DNA of 64,000 bases from contig NZ_CP038855.1 of the NCBI RefSeq assembly GCF_004792415.1, positions 116,465 through 180,464 on the forward strand. The letters run 5' to 3'. The notes under the pieces were generated by a model that was not told the origin of the DNA, searched no databases, and saw only the letters and a list, made by a program, of their open reading frames with translations. This DNA is from Pantoea vagans (GTDB taxonomy: Bacteria > Pseudomonadota > Gammaproteobacteria > Enterobacterales > Enterobacteriaceae). The position numbers and the translations under genes were made by a program. Shown piece by piece: positions 17,738-27,116 of the stretch (the stretch's first letter is position 1; each line of letters opens with the position of its first letter).

Positions 17738-17974
17738 ATGACCTCTTTCAATCATGGCAGAAAATTCGCCTTCGCTTTTGTGATGATGGCTGCAGTTATG
17801 TCCATTTCCGCCTGCTCTGGCAATTATGTCATCTCGACCAATGACGGCCACATGATAACGACGCAGGGTAAACCCGTCAGAGATAAAGAAACCGGCATGC
17901 TCTCCTATAAAGATGCGGACGGAAACATACATCAGTTGCAGCAGCGCGATGTTAAAGAAATGGTGCAAAAGTAA
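17738..17974 (+). CDS. YgdI/YgdR-family small lipoprotein
   Basis: 78 residues from the ATG at 17738, preceded by GGAAAG; a longer frame from 17699 adds 13 residues before the signal peptide and is unlikely. The signal peptide ends in the lipobox SISAC, so residue 26 or so becomes the lipidated cysteine. The mature part (NYVISTNDGHMITTQGKPVRDKETGMLSYKDADGNIHQL) is the SH3-like DUF903 domain of YgdI/YgdR. Function in the family is unknown. The YfaZ-like gene follows after about 60 bases in the same direction. Confidence 0.92.
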   Translation: MTSFNHGRKFAFAFVMMAAVMSISACSGNYVISTNDGHMITTQGKPVRDKETGMLSYKDADGNIHQLQQRDVKEMVQK

Positions 17975-18037
17975 ATACTTTTAAGCAACGACACTGATTA
18001 ATTTCCTGAAAATCTCCTGATGTGGAAGAAATAAGTA

Positions 18038-18580
18038 ATGAAAATTTCCTTAATTAGCCTCGGCTTACTGCTGTGTGTCTCTTCATCTGCAATGGCCATT
18101 GGCCTGAATGCTGAACAGGGTAAAAACACCTCTGCGCTGGATGCTGAAATTGGCCGTTCATCCGGCGGACTCTATCTGGACAGCCAGTGGATCAAAAATA
18201 CGGCAGATGGTGTGCAGATTGGTCAGGCCGGTACCGGCTATAACCTGGAAATCGGTCCGGTGATGCTGACCGCTGGCGTGAAAGCGACTTACATTGGTGG
18301 CAAAAAAGGGGATAACGGCGTCGCATTTCCTGTCGGCGGCGGTGTGAAACTCAATCTGCCTGACGATTTTGCGATTTATGGTGAAGGGTATTCCGCGCCG
18401 GAACAGCTGACCAACAGCGTTAAGAATTTTGTGGAAGCAAATGCTGGCGTCAGCTGGTCACCTCTGGGTCCGCTGGTCTTAAAAGTGGGCTACCGTTACG
18501 CGGGTGTCGACGGTAAAGACGGACGTCCGGGTCATACGCTGATCGATGGTCCTTACATTGGTGGCGGTCTGACATTTTAA
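18038..18580 (+). CDS. YfaZ-family outer membrane protein
   Basis: 180 residues with a signal peptide (1-20, ending AMA) and alternating beta-strand sequence rich in glycine and aromatic residues, ending in GGGLTF with the terminal phenylalanine expected of outer-membrane beta barrels. LKVGYRYAGVDGKDGRPGHTLIDGPYIGGGLTF matches the YfaZ family. GGAAG ribosome site. It is probably co-transcribed with the lipoprotein gene upstream. The function of YfaZ proteins is not known. Confidence 0.88.
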   Translation: MKISLISLGLLLCVSSSAMAIGLNAEQGKNTSALDAEIGRSSGGLYLDSQWIKNTADGVQIGQAGTGYNLEIGPVMLTAGVKATYIGGKKGDNGVAFPVGGGVKLNLPDDFAIYGEGYSAPEQLTNSVKNFVEANAGVSWSPLGPLVLKVGYRYAGVDGKDGRPGHTLIDGPYIGGGLTF

Positions 18581-18690
18581 TGTCAGATAAACATTTCTTT
18601 TTTGCCGGTGGGGAAGCCCGTTCAGATAACCAGACTGGCTTCCTTACTGAACAACTTGCCTGAACGCTGGCGGATATCGCAGAGAAACAG

Positions 18691-18996
18691 ATGATGAAAC
18701 CTCTAATGCTGATGTTGTTCACACTTTGTCTGACCGGATGCGTGCAATACAAATGGGTCAAACCCGATGCATCTGAACAGCAGGAAACCGTAGCGGAAAC
18801 AGCCTGTCAGGCTCAGGCGCTGCGGGATTTACCGCCTGATAATATCGTCAGTGGCAAATACACCTCGAAAGACAGTAAATATAAAACGACCGATACCGAC
18901 TACTCAACCAGTGACGCCAATGAAAGTCAGCGCGAGATACTGGTGAAAGATTGTATGTTTAAAAAAGGCTGGCAACAGATTGAGGTTCAGCAATAG
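18691..18996 (+). CDS. Small hypothetical lipoprotein
   Basis: 101 residues (100 if the second of two adjacent ATG codons is used). Signal peptide ends in lipobox LTGC. The mature part has an odd run of K, D, S, T and Y (GKYTSKDSKYKTTDTDYSTSDANESQ) and two more cysteines that could pair (AETACQAQ and VKDCMFKKGW). The C-terminal CMFKKGW resembles the ending of other small enterobacterial lipoproteins that carry a conserved C-x-x-x-KGW motif. Specific function unknown. It is followed closely by a terminator. Confidence 0.8.
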   Translation: MMKPLMLMLFTLCLTGCVQYKWVKPDASEQQETVAETACQAQALRDLPPDNIVSGKYTSKDSKYKTTDTDYSTSDANESQREILVKDCMFKKGWQQIEVQQ

Positions 18997-19005
18997 CGGT
19001 CTATG

Positions 19006-19031
19006 AGGTCAGGTCAAAACCTGGCCTTTTC
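19006..19031 (+). terminator. Terminator of the lipoprotein gene
   Basis: AGGTCAGGT, loop CAAA, ACCTGGCCT (one G-U pair) followed by TTT, starting 10 bases after the stop. Confidence 0.8.
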
Positions 19032-19040
19032 CTGTGAGTT

Positions 19041-19226
19041 TTACTTGTTCCGCTCAGCGTTAATTTCTGCATCATCTTTATGCTGCGCAGAACGCTGACG
19101 CCGGCAACGTTCTGAGCAATACAAAACCTCATTCCAGCACTTCTCCCACTTTTTACGCCATGACATCGGTTTGTTACAGGTTTTACAGTAACGAACCGGT
19201 AATGACTTTTTATTACCTTTAAACAC
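19041..19226 (-). CDS. DUF2256 small zinc-ribbon-like protein
   Basis: 61 residues from a GTG start with an AGAGG ribosome site. The sequence CKTCNKPMSWRKKWEKCWNEVLYCSERCRRQR contains the C-x2-C ... C-x3-C arrangement and the WRKKWEKCW core diagnostic of DUF2256. A metal-binding role is likely from the cysteines. Function is unknown. Convergent with the lipoprotein gene. Confidence 0.9.
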   Translation of the reverse strand: MFKGNKKSLPVRYCKTCNKPMSWRKKWEKCWNEVLYCSERCRRQRSAQHKDDAEINAERNK

Positions 19227-20437
19227 TTCAGACCTCTGCAGAAGTAATCATCGCGCTGACGTTAACGCATCTGTTGTTAAGTGTAGCTTAGCCTGCAATT
19301 ATTCCCCCCCACGTTTGCATTAGCGACATGTACACCGTGTTCAGATCAGGTGATGCTGATGCCTGACCTTACCCGCCCCCCAAACGGATTTATAGTGCGA
19401 ATTTATCATTAGCAACTATTTAAACTTGCGTTGCTCTGTAATCTCAGAATGAGCCCTGCGTAAGTGAGAATCCACAGGGTTAATTACACCAGGCAACAGT
19501 CCAGCGCCGTTCATACCTGCACTCGTCAATGCCGGTAATTCATTACTCTTTTCATCTATACGTTACGCGGTGGACTTGAAATGAGAAGAGGTTGCCAAAC
19601 CACTCATCAAGCTGGCCGGGATTGTGCAACTAAACGCTGGGTTTAATGCACCTTAAGCAATAATCCTGGAGAAAAATGGCATTCAGACTTGAATCCACAG
19701 TATGTCATGGGCTTATTAGCTGCAGACGCTGATTGAACAAAGGGTAATTATTACCGTAAATAATCAGTTTAACGGCAGCGGGCAGGCGATGATTCTGCTT
19801 AACCCGTATCCAGCTGTGTGAGTGCACAGCACATTTCATGCATATTTAAACCAACCGGCAGACAATTTTGCAGCGCTGTTATGCGTTATGTTACGTTCCT
19901 GAAAACAGAGGCTGTATAAATAAACTAAATTATTATCATGAACTTACCACTATGATGCTGAATCAGCTTTTCTGACAATAAATTAGCGAAATAATTCATA
20001 GCAGGATCTTTACAGCAAAATTATGCACAGCATCATTGCTCCAGGCGGTAACGGTGTGTGAGCTTTGCAGCTGACGTTATCCTCTTTCTCAGGACAAGCA
20101 TACGAATAGCGAAGCGACTCCGCTGCCACTGCAGAAAAATCAGCACGATTAATCCATAGCCCTGCTAAATTACCCCCCGCGTCTCAGGTGATACGGGTTT
20201 TAGCCATTTTGAGTGAAGTGAGTAAAAAAATGGCGTAAATTTACTTTTGTTTAACCAGCATGCGTTAAATAGAGTTTCAACTCTCTCAGAAACAGATTAA
20301 TATGTTAAGGTTGAACTATTGGTTCTGTATTATGATTCTTCGAAGGCAAGCATTTTAAAAAAAGCAGGTCCGACGAAAAGCATCAGCGTGAACCCGCTCT
20401 GTATTTTTATTATCTGAACATGACTATGGTGACTTTG
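19227..20437. other. Gene-free interval upstream of the first hns gene
   Basis: About 1.2 kb without a convincing gene on either strand. The right end is AT-rich and should carry the hns promoter; autoregulatory H-NS binding there would fit the composition. No repeat family or RNA gene was recognised. Confidence 0.4.
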
Positions 20438-20839
20438 ATGAGTGACACTCTCAACAGCTTGAATAATATCCGTACCCTCCGCGCAAATGCTCGCGAGCTT
20501 GACCTTGCTGCCCTGGAAGAAATGCTGGAAAAACTGTCGGTTGTGGTCAGTGAGCGACGTGAAGAAGCTCAGGCTTCTGAAGCGGCTAATCGTGAAAAAG
20601 CTGAGAAACTGGCAAAATACCGTGAATTACTGTTGCAGGAAGGTATCGATCCTAACGAACTGTTAAATGGTATGCCGACTGCGCCCGCTGAGAAGAAAAA
20701 ACGTGCGCCTCGTCCGGCTAAATATCAGTATACCGACGAGAATGGTGACGTTAAGCAATGGACAGGTCAGGGCCGTACCCCTTCGGCGATTAAATCAGCG
20801 ATCGATGCAGGTAAATCGCTGGACGATTTTCTGATCTAA
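20438..20839 (+). CDS. hns: H-NS family nucleoid protein (copy 1)
   Basis: 133 residues from the ATG at 20438, which aligns with the start of chromosomal H-NS ([21 protein letters not shown]); an in-frame ATG at 20420 would add six residues. The N-terminal half is the oligomerising coiled coil, followed by a [11 protein letters not shown] linker and the DNA-binding domain with the TGQGRTP AT-hook-like loop. It ends KSLDDFLI. No strong ribosome site is seen. Plasmid H-NS proteins silence AT-rich acquired DNA and reduce the fitness cost of the plasmid; that role here is inferred. A second copy lies 2.6 kb downstream. Confidence 0.95.
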   Translation: MSDTLNSLNNIRTLRANARELDLAALEEMLEKLSVVVSERREEAQASEAANREKAEKLAKYRELLLQEGIDPNELLNGMPTAPAEKKKRAPRPAKYQYTDENGDVKQWTGQGRTPSAIKSAIDAGKSLDDFLI

Positions 20840-20858
20840 TTCAGGATACCTGGATGAT

Positions 20859-20889
20859 AACCGCCTGGCGTTGCTCAGGCGGTTCTTTA
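20859..20889 (+). terminator. Terminator of hns copy 1
   Basis: AACCGCCTG and CAGGCGGTT (9 bp) with an 8-base loop, followed by CTTTAT, 20 bases after the stop. Confidence 0.82.
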
Positions 20890-21056
20890 TCAGCAACAGA
20901 CGAAAAACACCAGCTTCACACTTCCCCTGCCTGTACACACGCTGCTTATCCATCTTCATACACAATCATGCACAGACACTAACCTGAATGTAATAAGCAA
21001 ATGCTCTGCGCAATATCGTTGCAGATAAAAGGTTTCATTCACTTACCTTAGCCGTT

Positions 21057-21492
21057 TTATCTATTCACCTCGGACCGTGACTGACGGGCCATGGTGATTT
21101 CAAATCTAATCTGCTGGCTAAATGAAAGTTCGGGCGTATTACCATCAGGATCGGCAAAGAATGCCCGGTAACTAACGGGTATTTCAGATTGCTGCGTAAA
21201 ACACCCCCGCGCCGCGAAATTGCCACTTTTTCATCTGTCTCTTCGCGACGGCCGCAGGCTACGCCATTATGACCAAAAGACTCCAGCGGCGTACCGTTAC
21301 TGTTATCAGATTGCACCAGTACCAGAGCAAAAAATCGGGTCAGTTCTGACAGCCATGCGACTTTCTGTACATCAGCAACGCCCGGTTCTCTCCTATGTAT
21401 TACCTGTATCCGGCATAACACCGATAAACATCAACGCTTTTTACTCAATCGCGTACCAGTGCAAGATGAGTGGAACCGGTATCGTCAGACAT
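21057..21492 (-). pseudogene. Decayed VOC-family (glyoxalase/bleomycin resistance fold) gene
   Basis: Pieces of one VOC protein can be read in order on the minus strand, but in different frames. From an ATG at 21492: SDDTGSTHLALVRD, then a stop. Next, in another frame, HRREPGVADVQKVAWLSELTR and TPLESFGHNGVACGRREE. Then, after a further frame change near 21225, FFADPDGNTPELSFSQQI to a stop at 21057. The order and the conserved DPDGN..EL motif match intact VOC proteins of about 140 residues. At least one stop and two frameshifts inactivate it. The longest uninterrupted frame (21065-21421) is therefore not a real gene on its own. Confidence 0.8.
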
Positions 21493-21549
21493 GATTGCTC
21501 TCGGCTGGAGTTTAGCGATTACCGTGCCACAGGGCAGTTCAGAATTTCA

Positions 21550-23121
21550 TCACGCGTGCTTAGCCGGACGCTCTTCACACATTACCCGGTTGCGCCCTGC
21601 CCGTTTCGCACGATACAAAGCCTCATCCGCACGCTCTATGAGCGCCTGTTTCCCCTGCTGTAAATCAGTAGCGAGATACATGGCACAGCCAGCGCTCAGG
21701 GTTACGTGCTTTTGCGGCAGCTCCGTGGCCATATGCGGAATAGCGAGCCGATTAACGGCTGCGATGATGGACTCCGCCAGGTCTACTGCAGCGGACAGCG
21801 GTTGTTCAGACAGAATGATGGCAAACTCTTCGCCGCCATAGCGGGCGGTGAGCTCGTTTTTGCGCCGGGCGGCGTGCTTCAGCACGGTGGCGACTGTTTT
21901 CAGACAGTCGTCACCGGCAACATGGCCGTAAGTGTCGTTGTAACGTTTGAAGTAGTCGATATCAAACAGAATCAGTGACACGGGCAGGCCACTCAGTTCC
22001 GCATTCAGCAGGCTTTCTGTCAGCATGTGGTCGAAATGGCGGCGGTTAGCCACTCCTGTCAGCCCGTCACTTTGTGCCTGATTTTCCAGGGAGCGATTCG
22101 CTGCAGTCAGCTCATCACGTAACCGTGTCAGCTCACGCTGATAACGCAGCGTATGGCGCGCCTGACGCAGCACAAACGTACCCAGTAAAATAATAACAAC
22201 TAGCAGAGCGAGGCTCAGGATCAGATCCTGTACCCAGCTCTTTAGCCAGTGGTTAAACAGCGCACGTTTGTCGTAGCCCGCGGCAACCACCAGCGGATAT
22301 CGCTGTGAACGGACAAAGCCGAAGATGCGCTTTTTACCATCAAGCGCAGCCGTCCATTGACCGCTGCCTTTATCCGAATTCGCCAGAATCTTCAGGAACA
22401 GCGGACTCACTGAAAGATTTTTGCCGATGTAGCTATCGGGCATCGGCCGGGCGTAAAGGACCGTACTGTCTGCCAGCATCAGCACCAGCACATCCCCATC
22501 GCTGAGTTCGTAGTAGCTATAGAAACGGCGAAAGTAATCCACTTTGATGGTGGCGAGCAAAACACCCTTAAAACCGTTGTAAGCATCGTTGACGCGCAGG
22601 GTAACCGGAATGACCAGTTCGTGCGTGGTGCGGCTGCGAATGACCGGGCCGATATGCAGGTTATTGCGCGGGCTGGCGCGATGATAATCGAAATATTCAC
22701 GATCGGAATTATCAACGCCTGGCGGTATCCTGCTCATGGAGGTCGCTATCCACCGGCCCCGCTCATCATAGTAAAACAGACCGTGAAGTTGCGGCAGACG
22801 GCTCTGCAACAGATGCATTGTCTGACTCAGCGCCTTGCCCTCTGCACCGGTGGTGGCGAGCTGCTTTTCAAGCTCGCGTTGTACTTCGCGCAATGAAAGT
22901 TCGGTTTGCAGAAACGTATCGTCAGCCTGCCGCGCCTGCGACAGTGAGAGATTCACGGCCGTATCCTCAGCTTTACGGACGGTTTCATTCCAGTCTTCCC
23001 GCAGCGTCCACACATTTAATCCAATTACCGCCACGGTGAGCAATACGCCTGAGAGCATAATGCTTCTCAGCAGCGGCGAAATTTCTGACGCAGAACCATC
23101 ATTTTTACGGCGAAACTTCAT
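21550..23121 (-). CDS. Membrane diguanylate cyclase with periplasmic Cache-type sensor
   Basis: 523 residues. Transmembrane helix at about 18-38, a periplasmic dCache-like sensor (GLFYYDERGRWIATS, DREYFDYHRASPRNNLHIGPVIRSR) to about residue 290, a second helix around 300-325, a short coiled coil and a GGDEF domain. The active-site motif is GGEEF at residues 429-433, with DIDYFKRYNDTYGH upstream, so cyclase activity is expected. The position five residues upstream of GGEEF reads RKNE rather than RxxD, so product inhibition through the I-site may be absent. It makes cyclic-di-GMP in response to an extracytoplasmic ligand; three EAL proteins encoded at 47.8-55.7 kb could oppose it. Confidence 0.93.
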   Translation of the reverse strand: MKFRRKNDGSASEISPLLRSIMLSGVLLTVAVIGLNVWTLREDWNETVRKAEDTAVNLSLSQARQADDTFLQTELSLREVQRELEKQLATTGAEGKALSQTMHLLQSRLPQLHGLFYYDERGRWIATSMSRIPPGVDNSDREYFDYHRASPRNNLHIGPVIRSRTTHELVIPVTLRVNDAYNGFKGVLLATIKVDYFRRFYSYYELSDGDVLVLMLADSTVLYARPMPDSYIGKNLSVSPLFLKILANSDKGSGQWTAALDGKKRIFGFVRSQRYPLVVAAGYDKRALFNHWLKSWVQDLILSLALLVVIILLGTFVLRQARHTLRYQRELTRLRDELTAANRSLENQAQSDGLTGVANRRHFDHMLTESLLNAELSGLPVSLILFDIDYFKRYNDTYGHVAGDDCLKTVATVLKHAARRKNELTARYGGEEFAIILSEQPLSAAVDLAESIIAAVNRLAIPHMATELPQKHVTLSAGCAMYLATDLQQGKQALIERADEALYRAKRAGRNRVMCEERPAKHA

Positions 23122-23395
23122 GCCTGTCCTTAATAAACCCTGTTGACTGATTTAAGCACAGTTAGTCAAAAGCAAGAATGCAAATCCCGCAATCCCGCTT
23201 CGATAATGACAATCCCTATTAAACCAGCAGAATTCGCTTAAATCTTCTCCTTAAATGGCTCAACCAGTATCCATAATGCAGGATTTATAGCGAATTAACC
23301 CACATTTAAGCTTCAATTATCAGGCAGGTAAATGTTACCCTTGCTGGCTGAATAATTTGCACTTTATTGATTAACTTGAGTATTTGAGGAATTTT

Positions 23396-23797
23396 ATGAC
23401 TAAGAACCTGAGCAGCCTGAATAATATCCGCACGCTTCGTGCAGAGGCGCGCAATATGGCTCTGGATATGCTCGAAGAGTTGCGCCAGAAATTAGAGACC
23501 GTGGTAAATGAGCGTCGTGATGAGGAAAACGCACGAGCGGCAGAAGCCCGTGAAAAAGCGGAGAAACTGGCTTTTTATCATGAGCTGTTGATGGAGGAAG
23601 GAATCAATCCTGCGGAACTGGTGAATAGCGATGCTCTCGCGGTATCCGGGAAAAAGAAACGTGCGAAACGTCCGGCCAAATACCGTTACACCGATGAAAA
23701 TGGTCAGATTCGCGACTGGACGGGTCAGGGTCGAACTCCCTCCGTCATTAAGGCGGCGATTGAAAATGGCCAGTCGCTGGATGATTTCCTGCTTTAG
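23396..23797 (+). CDS. hns: H-NS family nucleoid protein (copy 2)
   Basis: 133 residues from the ATG at 23396, which has a TGAGGA ribosome site; an upstream in-frame start four codons earlier is less likely. It has the same layout as copy 1: coiled-coil N-terminus ([17 protein letters not shown]), basic linker [11 protein letters not shown] and DNA-binding [25 protein letters not shown]. The two copies differ at many positions, so they are diverged paralogues and not a recent duplication. Mixed oligomers with each other and with chromosomal H-NS are possible. It sits just before a long inverted repeat. Confidence 0.95.
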   Translation: MTKNLSSLNNIRTLRAEARNMALDMLEELRQKLETVVNERRDEENARAAEAREKAEKLAFYHELLMEEGINPAELVNSDALAVSGKKKRAKRPAKYRYTDENGQIRDWTGQGRTPSVIKAAIENGQSLDDFLL

Positions 23798-23805
23798 TCG
23801 CAAGA

Positions 23806-23856
23806 ATCCCTGCCGGCATAGTGACCGCTATTGCGGGGCACTATGCCGGCAGGGAT
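23806..23856. repeat. Long perfect inverted repeat between hns copy 2 and the GlxA-type gene
   Basis: ATCCCTGCCGGCATAGTG and CACTATGCCGGCAGGGAT are an 18-bp perfect inverted repeat with a 15-base loop. It lies 8 bases after the hns stop and 33 bases from the end of the convergent regulator gene. It lacks a T tract; it may still end transcripts or block read-through between convergent genes. Confidence 0.8.
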
Positions 23857-23888
23857 ATCTCCGCGATGCCGGTAGTCATCCCGCCGGA

Positions 23889-24872
23889 TCACACATTAGT
23901 TTCCGCTACTCTCACGTTCGGCTGTGGACCGCGAAACGTCCGGCGCCACTCGCTTGGCGTGACGCCAAATCGGGATTTGAAACGCTGCCGGAATGAAACA
24001 GGCGAATCAAAACCAGCCCTTGCTGCAACGCTTTCAATACTGATACCGCTGGTTTCGAGTAGCTGCTGGCTATGCTGCAGACGCTCAGCCGTCAGCCACT
24101 CACCCAGTGACATGCCCGTTGCCTTATGAAAATGGCGCGTCAGCGTTCGCCTGCTCATACCAAGCGCCTGTGACAGAGTGTCGAGATCCTGCGGCTGATG
24201 GAGATTCTCTCGCAGGGATGCCAGCAGCGCATTGATCCTGCCGTCGCGGGTCGTTTCCGGAACCGGCCGCTCAATAAACTGCGCCTGTCCGCCTTCACGG
24301 TAAGGCGGCACCACCATACGTCTGGCCACCCGATTCGCCACGGCGCTGCCATAGTGCTGACGGATGATGTCCAGACAGCAGTCAATTCCTGCTGCGGTGC
24401 CGGCAGAGGTGATCAGACGATCGTCACGGGTATAAAGGGCATTGCTGTCGAGGTGAACCTGTGGAAAGCGTTCGCTGAAATCGCGCTCAAATTCCCAGTG
24501 AGTAGCAGCACGATGCTGATCCAGCAGGCCTGCATAAGCCAGTACATATGTACCCAGACAAAGCCCGACCACCTCTGCGCCACGCTGCCAGGCAGCTACC
24601 AGCTTATCCAGCAGCGCCTGCGACGGTTTTTCGTCCGGATTGTGCCAGTATGGCACGATAACGATATCAGCCTGATCGAGCAGGGTTAGCCCATGCGCCA
24701 CCATGATTGACAGCCCCATCTCTGAGATCACCGGGCCTGTTTTTTCTGCGCAGATATCAATCTGAAACAGATCCCGCTGCGGGAGAGCAGAGCCGAACAG
24801 AATGCAGGGAACTGAAAAATGAAACGGACTAAAACCGGCCGTTGCCAGCACCGCGACGTTCAGAGCAGCCAT
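23889..24872 (-). CDS. GlxA-family transcription regulator (DJ-1/PfpI plus AraC)
   Basis: 327 residues. The N-terminal domain (about 1-190) is a DJ-1/PfpI amidotransferase-like fold with GLCLGTYVLAYAGLL around the elbow cysteine and HWEFERDF after it. The C-terminal AraC/XylS domain contains two helix-turn-helix motifs (LDTLSQALGMSRRTLTRHFHKATGMSLGEWL and IESVAARAGFDSPVSFRQRFKSRFGVTPSEWR). Ribosome site GGGGAT. It lies 71 bases downstream of the MBL hydrolase gene in the same direction, so the two are probably one operon, and it may regulate that hydrolase. Confidence 0.93.
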   Translation of the reverse strand: MAALNVAVLATAGFSPFHFSVPCILFGSALPQRDLFQIDICAEKTGPVISEMGLSIMVAHGLTLLDQADIVIVPYWHNPDEKPSQALLDKLVAAWQRGAEVVGLCLGTYVLAYAGLLDQHRAATHWEFERDFSERFPQVHLDSNALYTRDDRLITSAGTAAGIDCCLDIIRQHYGSAVANRVARRMVVPPYREGGQAQFIERPVPETTRDGRINALLASLRENLHQPQDLDTLSQALGMSRRTLTRHFHKATGMSLGEWLTAERLQHSQQLLETSGISIESVAARAGFDSPVSFRQRFKSRFGVTPSEWRRTFRGPQPNVRVAETNV

Positions 24873-24943
24873 CTTATCCCCTTTTTATGAAACGCATGAT
24901 TGAGCTCTTACCGCGAAGCTGTACCGGTTCAGGACGACGATGC

Positions 24944-25723
24944 TCAGAATGTCATTGCTTCACCATCTTCCGGGATCAGTACCCGGTCAGCAATACCCTG
25001 TTCCAGGGTGTAAGCGCGCAGTTCAGCGCGTGTCAGCAGACAATGGTTAATCGCTTCCATGTGCGAAATCACCAGAGTCGCTTCAGGCAGAATATTGAGG
25101 GTGCGCAGCGTATCCTCCTTTCCCATAATAATGGGGCCATAGAGATCGTTAGTCGCATTGCCGGCATTGATTACCACGACCTGCGGCTGAAAACGTTGCA
25201 GCGTTCTGACATAAGGCTTAACCCAGACGGTATCCCCGGCAATGTAGAGCGTTTTTTCTGACGGATGGGTAAACACCAGACCGCAGGCATCGCCCATAAT
25301 ATCGCCCATGACTTTGTCGGCATACAACGCATTGCTGCCATGCTGGCCCTCCGTTTTGTGGATCGTCAGGCCGTCAACAAACGGATTTTCATCCTGCAGC
25401 ACCCGAACGCGTGCAAAACCCTGCGAACGAATCAGCGCTGCATCACCTTCATTCTGGCTGTAGATCATCATCGTCTTTGGTATCAGCTGCTGCGCGGCCT
25501 CGTCCCAGTGATCCATATGTGTATGGGTGACAATCACTGCGTCTACCGCCAGCAGTGCCTCAACCGGGAGAGGCAGTTCAGTCATGGGATTGCGCAGATG
25601 GGGACGGGCATTACCGGCAAAGCCAGGCCACGCGTCTTTATCTGCCAGCATCGGATCGATCAGGAATGTGTTGCCAGCATACTCCAGCAGCAGTGTGGCA
25701 TTACGAATCTGGGTCAGCTTCAT
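24944..25723 (-). CDS. MBL-fold metallohydrolase (UlaG-like)
   Basis: 259 residues from the ATG at 25723, preceded by CGGAG; a frame from 25753 would add ten residues. The zinc motif THTHMDHWD (HxHxDH) is intact and the order MKLTQIRNATLLLEYAGNTFLIDPML, then YIAGDTVW and VISHMEAINHC, fits UlaG-like MBL hydrolases. The closest types cleave lactones or phosphoester-like bonds, but the substrate is unknown. Likely cytoplasmic. Probably co-transcribed with the GlxA-type regulator. Confidence 0.9.
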   Translation of the reverse strand: MKLTQIRNATLLLEYAGNTFLIDPMLADKDAWPGFAGNARPHLRNPMTELPLPVEALLAVDAVIVTHTHMDHWDEAAQQLIPKTMMIYSQNEGDAALIRSQGFARVRVLQDENPFVDGLTIHKTEGQHGSNALYADKVMGDIMGDACGLVFTHPSEKTLYIAGDTVWVKPYVRTLQRFQPQVVVINAGNATNDLYGPIIMGKEDTLRTLNILPEATLVISHMEAINHCLLTRAELRAYTLEQGIADRVLIPEDGEAMTF

Positions 25724-25949
25724 TTTGTGCTCCGCAAAGGGTCTCTTTAACATCAGCCAGGCTTACAGGCTGCGATAAGTTCACTTTACGTTACTCCCTG
25801 ACATGCACGTGACAGGCTCACAGGACAGTGTTCGATGGATTCGGGCCACTTTTGAATGTATCGCTGACCGGAGTCTGAGGGTGATGGAAGAATGGGCATG
25901 ACCTGAGTGTGAAACGAATTTTCAGGATCAGGGCTGACAACATGAGGAC

Positions 25950-25977
25950 AAAAAAATGCCGCAGCAGGCTGCGGCAT
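25950..25977 (-). terminator. Terminator of the alcohol dehydrogenase gene
   Basis: ATGCCGCAG-CAGG-CTGCGGCAT with a run of six A on the left, which is TTTTTT downstream on the minus strand. It starts 19 bases after the dehydrogenase stop. Confidence 0.9.
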
Positions 25978-25995
25978 GTTCATCTCAGGTTCGCA

Positions 25996-27012
25996 TCAGA
26001 AATCGGCTTTCAGAACCACACGGTAATTGGCTTTACCGGCGCGGACGTGATCCAGCGCTTTATTGATGTCTGACATCGGGAAGAACTCAACCTGTGGCGC
26101 AATATCTGCTCGCGAAGCGAGTCGCAGCAGAGAACGCAGCTGGCCTGGTGAGCCGGTTGATGAACCGGTTACCGCTTTGTCACCCAGGATCAGCTCAAAC
26201 GCGCTGACTTCAATCGGCTTCATCACGGCACCCACGGTGTGGAATTTACCCTGAGGCGCCAGCGCGGCGAAATAAGGTTTCCAGTCCAGGTCGACTGCCA
26301 CGGTGCTGAGGATCAGATCAAAACGACCCGCCTGCTTCTTCAGGGCTTCAGGATCACGGCTGTTAACCACTTCATCCGCGCCCATATCCAGAATCGACTG
26401 CTTCTTATCCGGCGTTGAACTGAAGGCCACGACTTCGGCACCCATCGCGTGCAGGAGTTTGATCGCGATATGGCCCAGGCCGCCGATACCAATCACGCCA
26501 ACACGGCTGGTCGCAGTGATATTGCTCATCAGCAGCGGTTTAAATACGGTAATACCGCCGCACAGCAGTGGGCCGGCGCTGGCCGCATCCAGTTTTTCCG
26601 GCAGCGGGATAACCCATTGCCAGTCGGCGCGCAGCTTCTCGGCAAAACCACCCTTATTCATGATGGTCGGGATGCTGCCCTGCTGACAGTTAACCTGCTC
26701 ACCGTTGATACAGGCATCGCAATGCTGACAGCTTTTAGCTGTCCAGCCGATTCCTACACGCTGGCCGATTGACAGACCTTTGCTTTTAGCCGCTTCACCA
26801 AGGGCAGAGACGCGGCCAATCACTTCATGTCCTGCAATCACCGGGAACTGAGAGATGCCCCACTCGTTATCGATCATCGACAGATCTGAGTGGCAGACGC
26901 CACAATATTCGACCTGGACTTCGACTTCTTCGGCTGCCAGCTCGGCGGCATCGTACTCATAGAGTTCAAGGGCCTGGCCAGCCTGCATGGCTGCATAACT
27001 TTTGATTTTCAT
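25996..27012 (-). CDS. Zinc-dependent NAD(P) alcohol dehydrogenase (YahK/CAD type)
   Basis: 338 residues from the ATG at 27012; a longer frame from 27051 adds 13 residues lacking in homologues. Catalytic zinc ligands are in CGVCHSD and GHEVIGR, structural zinc ligands in [15 protein letters not shown], and the Rossmann motif [17 protein letters not shown] follows. Length and motifs suit the medium-chain dehydrogenases of the cinnamyl alcohol/YahK group that reduce aldehydes with NADPH. The specific substrate is unknown. Monocistronic with its own terminator. Confidence 0.93.
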   Translation of the reverse strand: MKIKSYAAMQAGQALELYEYDAAELAAEEVEVQVEYCGVCHSDLSMIDNEWGISQFPVIAGHEVIGRVSALGEAAKSKGLSIGQRVGIGWTAKSCQHCDACINGEQVNCQQGSIPTIMNKGGFAEKLRADWQWVIPLPEKLDAASAGPLLCGGITVFKPLLMSNITATSRVGVIGIGGLGHIAIKLLHAMGAEVVAFSSTPDKKQSILDMGADEVVNSRDPEALKKQAGRFDLILSTVAVDLDWKPYFAALAPQGKFHTVGAVMKPIEVSAFELILGDKAVTGSSTGSPGQLRSLLRLASRADIAPQVEFFPMSDINKALDHVRAGKANYRVVLKADF

Positions 27013-27116
27013 TAGTACCTCTGCGTGGTTAATCACCGACAAGTGTAACAACTGAAAGCCTGCCTTGCCTGGCCGTTACGCTTACACCGCATTTTTTTGT
27101 CTTTTATGCTGATAAA

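Noticed and set aside
21065..21421. 118-codon minus-strand gene
   Set aside because: It is the middle, out-of-frame part of the VOC pseudogene.
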